From NCBI GenBank assembly GCA_964352225.1, contig CAYGRM010000242.1:1-10140 (forward strand): a stretch of DNA of 10,140 bases, read 5' to 3'. The notes beneath the pieces were generated by a model. That model did not search any database. It was not told the origin of the DNA and was given only the letters and a program-made list of their open reading frames with translations. The stretch's first letter is position 1. Every line of letters begins with the position of its first letter. Position numbers and translations under genes: made by a program. Positions 5,501 through 10,140 of this stretch are shown here, one piece after another. Source of the DNA: CAJQQY01 sp964352225 (lineage in GTDB: Bacteria; Bacteroidota; Bacteroidia; Chitinophagales; Saprospiraceae).

Positions 5501-8162
5501 GGTTTCTAGTTTTACAGATTTATCCACAAATGCAACTTCCTGGTCTTGGGACTTTGGAGATGGTGGTGCAAATTCAGGTTTGCAAAATCCATCACGTTCG
5601 TATGACCAAACAGGTTATTACACAGTTTGCTTGACTGTAACTAATGAAATTGGATGTTCAGCTACTGAATGTAAAACTGATTATATTATTGTGGATGGAC
5701 CATCCGGAACTTTCACGGCAGATGTAACTTCTGGTTGTGCGGATTTGGAGGTTCAATTTATCGTCCAAAGTGAAAATGCATTTAAATATACTTATGATTT
5801 CGGAGATGGATTTGTGACTGATTCATTAGCAAGTGGTGACTCTGATACGATTACTTATACTTATACCAATGGAGGAACTTATTCGCCTTTAGTTTTAGTT
5901 GAAGATGTTTCTGGATGTCAAATTCCAGTTCTTGGGCCTTCTATTTATGTGGAAGATATTCTTACAGATTTCGCAGCTACTATTAATGATGTTTGTGAAG
6001 ATGCAAATACACCAATTGATTTTATAGTTGCCTTTGCTGATCCAAGTACTGTTATTTCTGTTGATTGGGAATTCCCTGGTAGTAATACACCTACTGCAAT
6101 TGGAACAAACCCAACAGGGATCATTTACAATCAACCTGGATATTACGATGTAGTCGTAAATGCAAACACTACTTATTGCCAAACTACGGTTACAAAAGAT
6201 AGTTTTATTTATGTTCACCCAAGTCCAGTTACTAATTTTACTGTTAATCCACCAAGTGCTTGTAACTTTGAAACATTAAGTTTTGAAGATCAATCTTCAG
6301 TTCCAGGGGATAATATTATTTCATGGAGTTGGTCAGTTGATAACAATGTATTTACGGATACTAATTTTACTTATCAATTTACAAGTCCAGGAGATTATGT
6401 GGTAACTTTAGAAACAACCTCTGGCTTCGGATGTGTCTCAAGTGAACAGCAGACCATTACGATTTTTGAAAATCCACAAGTTGATGCAGGAGAAAATGTG
6501 TTTTTATGTAAAGGAGAAAACGTTGAGATTTTTACAACCATTCAAACTTCAGATCCAGTTAATTACCTATGGTCTCCCGCTTCAGGATTGTCTTGTTCAG
6601 ATTGTCCAAATCCAGTTGCTGATCCAACGACAACAACTCAATATTTTGTCACCGCAACTTCTGTAAATGGTTGTATCTCAAATGATTCTGTTTTGGTAGA
6701 AGTTTCTACTTTACCTGAATTAGAAATTTATGTTTCACCAGATGTTATTATCTGTGAAGGTGATAATACTAATTTAACTTCAAGTACCAATCATACTGCA
6801 ACGAGTTATAATTGGGATACTTCTCAACCAGGATTAAGTTGTTACAATTGTGCAGATCCAGTAGCTAACCCAGCTACCACTACAACTTATACCGTAACAA
6901 TTGTTACCTCCGAAGGATGTTCAGGGAGTAATTCTGTAACAGTTGAAGTTATAGAGGAAATGGATTTGATTGACGTGGAACCAGTTATCTGTGTTGGTGA
7001 ATCGACACAATTAGAAGTAACTGTTGGAAATAATATTACTTGGACACCTAGTATAGGCTTAAGTTGTACTAATTGCCCTAATCCAGTTGCATCACCAACT
7101 TCAACTATAACTTATACGGTTACTTCATTGCTTCAAAATCAATGTATTCAAACCGATGAAGTTACCGTTTCTGTTTTGACAGATTCAGATGTCGATGCTG
7201 GAGAGGATATAACAGTTTGCGAAGGCTTTCCAGTTACTTTGGATGGAATTTATCCTTCAGGAACTTCTGAATGGATTTTTAATGGTCAAGTCTTGGCTTC
7301 AAATACTCCAACTCCAACTATTACACCAACTCAAACTGGGTATTATATTTTAGAGGTTACTAATGGGAATTGTACTTTATCTGATACTTTAATTATTGAA
7401 GTTCGAGATAAAGTTGAAATTATAGCGGAGGATGTTACTATTTGTCAAGGAGATACTGCCTTTCTCTTTGTTACGGGAGATGCTGATACTTATGAATGGA
7501 TAGATTCTCCTGGAATTAGTGATCCTACCAGTAATTCACCCTTTGTGATACCAACGGAAACAACTATTTATACGGTTATTGGCTCATTTGGGAATTGTGA
7601 ACCGGATGTGCAATTGGTCACAGTTGAGGTACTTCCACTCGCAAATATTAACCTTCTTCCAATTGATTATTTTTCAGAAGGCGAAGAGGTTCAGTTAGAT
7701 GCAGGAGTTACCAATGGAAATAATTTCACTTATGCTTGGTCGCCACCTCTAGGATTGTCTTGTACAGATTGTCCCAATCCAACTGTATCTCCAGAGGAAG
7801 ATATTACTTACAATTTGACCGTAACCAATGAGCTTGGTTGTTTCAATACCGCTTCAATTTTTTTAAGGAAAATTTTTATTTGTAATGATGATTTAATCAT
7901 TGTACCAAATGCATTTACTCCTAATGGAGATGGAAATAATGATCGATTCAATGTAAGAAGTGAACTTGAAATTGGAATGGTGCGAATTTATAATCGTTGG
8001 GGGGAGATTGTATTCGAAAATATAGGTGGAAATCAAGGATGGGATGGAAACTACAAAGGTCAAAAATTAAACAGAGATGTCTTTGTTTATTACATCGAAG
8101 CGACCTGCGAATTTAATGGAAAAACTATTGTAAAAACCGGAGATATTACTCTGATTAGATAA
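2586..8162 (+). CDS. Giant PKD/Ig-repeat surface protein with T9SS type B sorting domain
   Basis: The product is 1858 residues, starting at the ATG at 2586. An upstream in-frame TTG at 2559 would only add nine residues before the signal peptide (residues 1-24, cleavage likely after VAG24). Domain order: about 15 PKD-like modules (about 28-1297), many with WDFGDG-type motifs (W142, W234, W320, W406, W489, W573, W652, W823, W906, W988), spaced about 80-90 residues; six Ig-like modules (1298-1765), four with a GLSCxxC signature; and a C-terminal type B T9SS sorting domain (1773-1858). Most modules carry a GC dipeptide near each end, suggesting one disulfide per module. The protein is very acidic and almost free of Lys and Arg outside the sorting domain. 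It should cross the inner membrane by Sec and the outer membrane by T9SS, and act at the cell surface as an adhesin or filament, by analogy with SprB. No enzymatic domain is seen. The next gene encodes its probable PorP/SprF partner. No frameshift is apparent. Confidence 0.92.
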   Translation: MRFKSFRKLLILLPIMFSTFFVAGQDTLFTYLFEDGLGSPCAPASVNFYPQSNLSNPIYDWKVNGISFSNQAEPIRIFPIGGTFNICLNLMDGAGASESYCEEIFIFDPPTIALDNDVDIGCSPLPVTFTLTSSTNIDSIVWDLGDGTVVGQNGNDLMSMTYDHIFFSSGNYSPIVTVFDENGCEIAITEMNAVEVIDTPTPSFTADATIGCTVPHTVNFTNNTAMSGSLSFYWDFGVDASSNSTDINPSYTYTVLGSYDVTLIVTNNNTLCTDTLVLEDFISIGEFNGFQYDLIDDGNCGLVQVAFSFYNSGNIQSVAWDFGDGNSSSNLNPVYTYTTAGCFTPSLAIVTTDGCNYTATSPDCINSNGSVNVDYTASGDLKTCDPIAGTAVTFNGISPMATSWFWDFGGLGTSIQQNPTFTFTGYGNYPVELTVTYSDGCTQSIIKTSIIIEPLQADFSSNVVDGCEDLQVFFYNETNAVDFITSYQWDFGGGIGLNSIANPVVNYPDTGSYDVSLIVETVSGCIDTIFMENYIQVGAPTNPGFSADPLVACLEDQIQFTDESGSLVDEWEWYFGDGGQSGEQDPQHEYTDTGFFDVTLITFFHGCPDTILIEDYIYINAPKAEFSFDQDCSMPGEIQFYDASAGAETWSWDFGDGQSSNLPNPSHTYPGNGSYLVTLTVNNSQTGCEHSQSMTVNVTTSIPEFTLSDLNICAGDTISVINNSIGADCYTWSFPSGVGMITNSFCDPDPQFYIPTPGCYYGFSLTITDGSTCSNTYYFPDTVCVSGAVADFAIDDADGCSPHTVNFTNSAYGVNSNVVNYSWDFGDTNTSTDPNPTHIYTDLGYYSVALTVENESGCTDELMMDSLIFVDKIDPFFIPQVTDCSSQSVDFANASTSYDNNLTYLWDFGDGNTSTVFSPSHSYGTTGDYLVCLTATNQIGCSEQICDNVNFQPLSADFSADNTYKSCPVPPLVSSFTDLSTNATSWSWDFGDGGANSGLQNPSRSYDQTGYYTVCLTVTNEIGCSATECKTDYIIVDGPSGTFTADVTSGCADLEVQFIVQSENAFKYTYDFGDGFVTDSLASGDSDTITYTYTNGGTYSPLVLVEDVSGCQIPVLGPSIYVEDILTDFAATINDVCEDANTPIDFIVAFADPSTVISVDWEFPGSNTPTAIGTNPTGIIYNQPGYYDVVVNANTTYCQTTVTKDSFIYVHPSPVTNFTVNPPSACNFETLSFEDQSSVPGDNIISWSWSVDNNVFTDTNFTYQFTSPGDYVVTLETTSGFGCVSSEQQTITIFENPQVDAGENVFLCKGENVEIFTTIQTSDPVNYLWSPASGLSCSDCPNPVADPTTTTQYFVTATSVNGCISNDSVLVEVSTLPELEIYVSPDVIICEGDNTNLTSSTNHTATSYNWDTSQPGLSCYNCADPVANPATTTTYTVTIVTSEGCSGSNSVTVEVIEEMDLIDVEPVICVGESTQLEVTVGNNITWTPSIGLSCTNCPNPVASPTSTITYTVTSLLQNQCIQTDEVTVSVLTDSDVDAGEDITVCEGFPVTLDGIYPSGTSEWIFNGQVLASNTPTPTITPTQTGYYILEVTNGNCTLSDTLIIEVRDKVEIIAEDVTICQGDTAFLFVTGDADTYEWIDSPGISDPTSNSPFVIPTETTIYTVIGSFGNCEPDVQLVTVEVLPLANINLLPIDYFSEGEEVQLDAGVTNGNNFTYAWSPPLGLSCTDCPNPTVSPEEDITYNLTVTNELGCFNTASIFLRKIFICNDDLIIVPNAFTPNGDGNNDRFNVRSELEIGMVRIYNRWGEIVFENIGGNQGWDGNYKGQKLNRDVFVYYIEATCEFNGKTIVKTGDITLIR
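2667..6476 (+). repeat. Array of about 15 PKD-like modules (coding repeat)
   Basis: Each module runs roughly: GC..PxxVxF, then a W-x-F-G-D-G type loop, then NPxxxYxxxGxYxVxLTVxxxxGC. The best copies are modules with WDFGDG near nt 3543, 4539, 5301 and 5547. Degenerate copies include the first (WKVNG near the N-terminus), one reading WSFPSG, one WEFPGS and one WSVDNN. The DNA is also repetitive around TGGGATTTTGGAGATGG, so the region could recombine or be mis-assembled. Family knowledge: PKD domains are beta-sandwich modules common in bacterial surface proteins. Confidence 0.85.
6477..7880 (+). repeat. Six Ig-like modules, four with GLSCxxC signature (coding repeat)
   Basis: Module starts are at about residues 1298, 1378, 1459, 1534, 1610 and 1686. 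A typical unit reads: VxVC.GE...L, then W.P..GLSCxxCPNPVAxP, then TTTYTVT, then a late Cys, then VTVEV. The CxxC pairs are Cys1337/1340, Cys1419/1422, Cys1494/1497 and Cys1726/1729. The fourth and fifth modules lack the CxxC but keep the rest of the framework. These units are clearly distinct from the preceding PKD modules and form a membrane-proximal block before the sorting domain. Confidence 0.8.
7902..8159 (+). other. T9SS type B C-terminal sorting domain (gliding-motility-associated CTD)
   Basis: Residues 1773-1858 carry the hallmarks of the CHU_C/gliding-motility-associated C-terminal domain: VPNAFTPNGDGNND at the start, then RIYNRWGEIVF, then GWDGNYKG, and an ending KTGDITLIR. In this family the domain directs the protein through T9SS, and PorP/SprF proteins are typically needed for such type B substrates. 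Ten Lys/Arg in 86 residues contrast with the rest of the protein. Confidence 0.95.
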
Positions 8163-8315
8163 GAGCATGTTTAAATTTTTACCGTCTTGAAAATCAACGC
8201 TTTATGAACCTTGCGTCCAATTTAATTTTTATTTAGCTCGCTAAACTTCAAATGAAATTGTTAGCAGGAACCACAAAGCATTGATTTTCAATTAGTTAAA
8301 AATTTAAACATGCCC
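8163..8315. mobile_element. Palindromic MITE-like element B (153 bp)
   Basis: The outer arms at 8165-8203 and 8275-8313 are reverse complements at 34 of 39 positions, and the match continues more loosely to a centre at TTTAGC/GCTAAA (8232-8237 and 8240-8245). The entire segment is thus one foldback. The ends read GAGCATGTTTAAATT and, on the other strand, GGGCATGTTTAAATT. Perfect TAA flanks are present at 8160-8162 and 8316-8318; the left copy is the stop codon of the surface-protein gene. No ORF is present. A 3-bp TNA duplication and such ends fit a non-autonomous relative of IS5-family (IS1031-group) elements, which is an inference. It accounts for most of the 220-bp gap before the PorP/SprF gene. 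Confidence 0.8.
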
Positions 8316-8382
8316 TAAACTCATTTTCAAAATCCCTCATTGATAGATTTTAATTTTTGAAAAAAATATAAAAAATATTTTA

Positions 8383-9417
8383 ATGAAAAATATTTGTAAA
8401 TGTATTGTTATAAGTTTTGTCTTGTTGATTTTTTTTGGAAAAAAAGCTAATGCACAAGACCCACACTTTTCACAATTTTATAATGCACCAATGCAATTAA
8501 ATCCTGCGTTGGCAGGTTTGCTGCAAGGAGATATAAGAGCGGTTGCTAATTATCGATCTCAATGGAGTTCCATTTCTACTCCGTTCCAAACGATGTCTGC
8601 TTCCGTTGATTTAAATGTATTAAATCAACTCACAAAAAAAGATCTTTTTGGAGTTGGTCTTTTTGTTTTAAATGATGTAGCAGGTGAGGCAAGTTTGAGA
8701 AATACTCAAGTCGGATTGTCATTCGCCTACAACAAAGATGTGAGAGGGCGAGGAAATCACTTCGTTGGAGTTGGAGCTCAATATTTATTCGTTCAACAAT
8801 CATTAGATTTCACCAAACTTCTTTTCGAAAGTCAATTTAATGGAGAGTACATTGATCCGATGATGAATAGTGGAGAAAATTTAGCGATGGATAATTTTAG
8901 CTATTTCGACTTTAATGCTGGCATTTCATGGGCATATCGACCCAATAAATTTAGAAGTTATTATGCTGGGGGATCTTTATCTCACTTGAATCAACCTAAA
9001 GTAAGTTTCTTCAATGAAATCAAAGAGCGTTTGAGAATGAGGTACACATTTTATGGTGGAGCTGAATTTAAAGTGAGCCGAAATGTTTCATTTATTCCTA
9101 GAGCGGTAGTGCTTATGCAAGGTCTAGCTAAAGAGGTAAATTTTGGAGGTATGATTAAATTCAATATTGGCGATAATCGAGGTGCAGATGATAAAACTTC
9201 CATTTACTTTGGAACCATGCATCGATGGAAAGATGCACAGGTTGTCATCATGAGATACGATTATGGAAATGTTGGCTTTAGTTTTAGCTACGATGTCAAT
9301 ATTTCGGAATTAAATATTTCATCAAAGGGGAGGGGAGCAGTTGAGCTGGCGATTATTTATTCAAGTGATGTTTTTGATAATCAAAGAAGAACTAAAATTC
9401 ATTGCCCTAAATTTTAA
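8383..9417 (+). CDS. PorP/SprF family type IX secretion system membrane protein
   Basis: The 344-residue product has a signal peptide (1-24, cleavage after ANA24) followed directly by the family hallmark QDPHFSQFYNAPMQLNPALAG at residues 25-45, then NYRSQW at 56-61. The rest alternates short beta-strand-like segments with Gly and aromatic residues, ending in CPKF, as expected for an outer-membrane beta-barrel of this family and length. In gliding and T9SS-bearing Bacteroidota, PorP/SprF proteins assist export or surface attachment of specific type B CTD substrates, and often sit beside the substrate gene; SprF beside SprB is the model case. Here the upstream neighbour is exactly such a substrate. 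Without palindromic element B the two genes would be only 64 bp apart, so cotranscription was likely ancestrally. The ATG at 8383 places the signal peptide at the N-terminus. There is no Shine-Dalgarno. Confidence 0.95.
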   Translation: MKNICKCIVISFVLLIFFGKKANAQDPHFSQFYNAPMQLNPALAGLLQGDIRAVANYRSQWSSISTPFQTMSASVDLNVLNQLTKKDLFGVGLFVLNDVAGEASLRNTQVGLSFAYNKDVRGRGNHFVGVGAQYLFVQQSLDFTKLLFESQFNGEYIDPMMNSGENLAMDNFSYFDFNAGISWAYRPNKFRSYYAGGSLSHLNQPKVSFFNEIKERLRMRYTFYGGAEFKVSRNVSFIPRAVVLMQGLAKEVNFGGMIKFNIGDNRGADDKTSIYFGTMHRWKDAQVVIMRYDYGNVGFSFSYDVNISELNISSKGRGAVELAIIYSSDVFDNQRRTKIHCPKF

Positions 9418-9429
9418 ACAAAATATTAA

Positions 9430-9590
9430 GAGACTGTTTTGAATTATGTCGCTAACTTTTTTATGCGTCTTTTTTCACCACATTTCGTTTTTTTCTCGGG
9501 CAATAACTAAGGCTATTCCCCTCCAAAAAAGCCTCATTTGGCAAAAAAATACACTATAAAAAATTTTAGCACACATTTCAAAACAGCCTC
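9430..9590. mobile_element. Palindromic MITE-like element C (161 bp)
   Basis: The left end GAGACTGTTTTGAA (9430-9443) matches the reverse complement of the right end (9577-9590) at 13 of 14 positions. The arms continue to align loosely (shared GCTAA, T-runs, and GGGCAATA against GGGAATA) to a centre near 9510, so the whole segment is an imperfect palindrome. Flanks are perfect TAA copies at 9427-9429 and 9591-9593. No ORF is present. The terminal GAGRCTGT is shared with element A, so the two may use related transposases. It lies 12 nt after the PorP/SprF stop. Confidence 0.75.
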
Positions 9591-9637
9591 TAAGAAACAT
9601 ATTCTTTGTCATTTTTATAGACAACAATCATCTTTCG

Positions 9638-9665
9638 CGCATGCTGTTTTCAGCATGCGTTTTTT
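9638..9665 (+). terminator. Intrinsic terminator downstream of the PorP/SprF gene
   Basis: A perfect 9-bp stem, CGCATGCTG (9638-9646) and CAGCATGCG (9651-9659), with a TTTT loop is followed by six T residues (9660-9665). The T-run is only on the plus-strand side, so it terminates transcription coming from the surface-protein/PorP genes and not from the opposite strand. It lies between palindromic element C and the next gene. Confidence 0.9.
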
Positions 9666-9737
9666 ATTCTTAAAAGATTAGTTATTTTTATAAATTAAAA
9701 TCTCTATAAATTATAGTTATTATAATCAATCAAGCTA

Positions 9738-10140
9738 ATGAAACAAATTCCCCTAATCATTTTTCTATCTATTTTATACTCTTCAGTTTTTGGTCAAATC
9801 ACTTTTAACAACCGCTATAATTTTGATAGCCTAAGTAATATCATTACAGGGATTCTTCCTACGGATAGTTGTTATTATGCTATTGGGATTATTGCTGATT
9901 CAGTTAATATGGCTGCTCCCGGAAATATCTTTATCAAGTTTGATTTAAATGGAGAGGTTCTCTTTGAAAAAAGATATACAAGTCCAATTAAGACCTATGA
10001 ATTTTGGTTAGGAGGACTAAAAGAGAATTATAAGGGAGAATTAATTGCTGTAGGTCATACTATTGATACTATGCGTCATGGAATAATGATTAAATATAAT
10101 ACAGAGGGAGATACAATTTCAACAAGACAATATCTAAGTC
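9738..10140 (+). CDS. Secreted, probably beta-propeller-like protein (5' part, runs off window end)
   Basis: The frame from the ATG at 9738 stays open for 134 codons to the window edge. It begins with a signal peptide (MKQIPLIIFLSILYSSVFG, cleavage likely before Gln20). The mature part starts ITFNNRYNFDSLSNIITGIL, then DSCYYAIGIIADS, GNIFIKFDLNGEVLFEKRY, ELIAVGHTIDT and IMIKYNTEGDTI. The alternation of short strand motifs of the kind G-x-I-F-I-K-F-D-x-x-G and V-G-H-T-x-D suggests blade-like repeats, as in secreted beta-propeller proteins of Saprospiria-like Bacteroidota that often end in a T9SS type A sorting domain. The C-terminus is not visible, so the sorting domain is only an expectation. 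An intrinsic terminator 73 nt upstream of the ATG separates it from the PorP/SprF gene, so it should have its own promoter; I could not pick one. Confidence 0.8.
   Translation, partial: MKQIPLIIFLSILYSSVFGQITFNNRYNFDSLSNIITGILPTDSCYYAIGIIADSVNMAAPGNIFIKFDLNGEVLFEKRYTSPIKTYEFWLGGLKENYKGELIAVGHTIDTMRHGIMIKYNTEGDTISTRQYLS

Noticed and set aside
3000..5810. Regularly spaced repeats around TGGGATTTTGGAGATGG that could suggest a CRISPR or satellite array
   Set aside because: The spacing of about 250 nt and the divergence between copies follow the codons of the WDFGDG motif in PKD modules; there are no conserved direct repeats with short unique spacers.
3015..6666. Short open frames inside the giant gene (minus strand 3015-3233 and 5895-6218; plus strand 5449-5634 and 6433-6666)
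   Set aside because: They overlap a long, domain-rich coding frame, have no recognisable domains or starts, and read as back-translations of the repeats.
8351..8359. TAATTTTTG as a promoter -7 box for the PorP/SprF gene
   Set aside because: The spacing inside the box is one base too long for TAnnTTTG, no -33 box is at the right distance, and the region is AT-rich; not enough to annotate.
8163..9590. Palindromic segments as structured RNA genes or riboswitches
   Set aside because: They lie after stop codons rather than in leaders, have flanking TAA duplications and IS-like ends, and their folding is explained by inverted arms; a secondary role in RNA is possible but a separate RNA gene is not supported.

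Overview
The window reads as chromosomal DNA of a low-GC Bacteroidota bacterium. The clearest evidence is a giant secreted protein ending in a type IX secretion system (T9SS) type B sorting domain, followed by a PorP/SprF-family outer-membrane protein; both families are essentially confined to this phylum. Ribosome binding sites of the Shine-Dalgarno type are absent, and TAnnTTTG-like -7 boxes occur, as expected for Bacteroidota. The style of the secreted proteins (PKD arrays, CxxC Ig-like modules, the N-terminus of the last gene) suggests a Saprospiria-like or related lineage, but that is only an impression.

Left part (1-2394, all minus strand): a 5' fragment of a small LEA/YtxH-like hydrophilic helical protein (1-292), an alpha/beta hydrolase of the phospholipase/carboxylesterase type with a visible Ser-Asp-His triad (450-1106), and a secreted protein of unknown function (1450-2394). 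A 159-bp palindromic element lies between the last two.

Centre (2586-9417, plus strand): a 1858-residue cell-surface protein with a signal peptide, about 15 PKD-like modules, six Ig-like modules (four with a GLSCxxC signature) and a type B C-terminal sorting domain. It is followed by its probable dedicated secretion partner, a 344-residue PorP/SprF-like protein. The pair resembles SprB/SprF of gliding Flavobacterium: a large adhesin-like filament exported by T9SS with help from an adjacent PorP/SprF protein.

Right part (9418-10140): another palindromic element, a clean intrinsic terminator, and the 5' end of a secreted, probably repeat-based protein that runs off the window.

The main unexpected signal is a trio of full-length palindromic MITE-like elements (159, 153 and 161 bp) with related GAG...CTC-type ends. 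Each sits 0-19 nt after a stop codon, and two are flanked by perfect TAA duplications (the third by AAA/TAA). One splits the surface-protein/PorP pair and one separates the PorP gene from its terminator. The second striking signal is extreme lysine/arginine depletion of the surface protein: about 16 K/R in roughly 1740 mature residues, then 10 in the last 86. No RNA genes, CRISPR arrays or autonomous transposases were seen.
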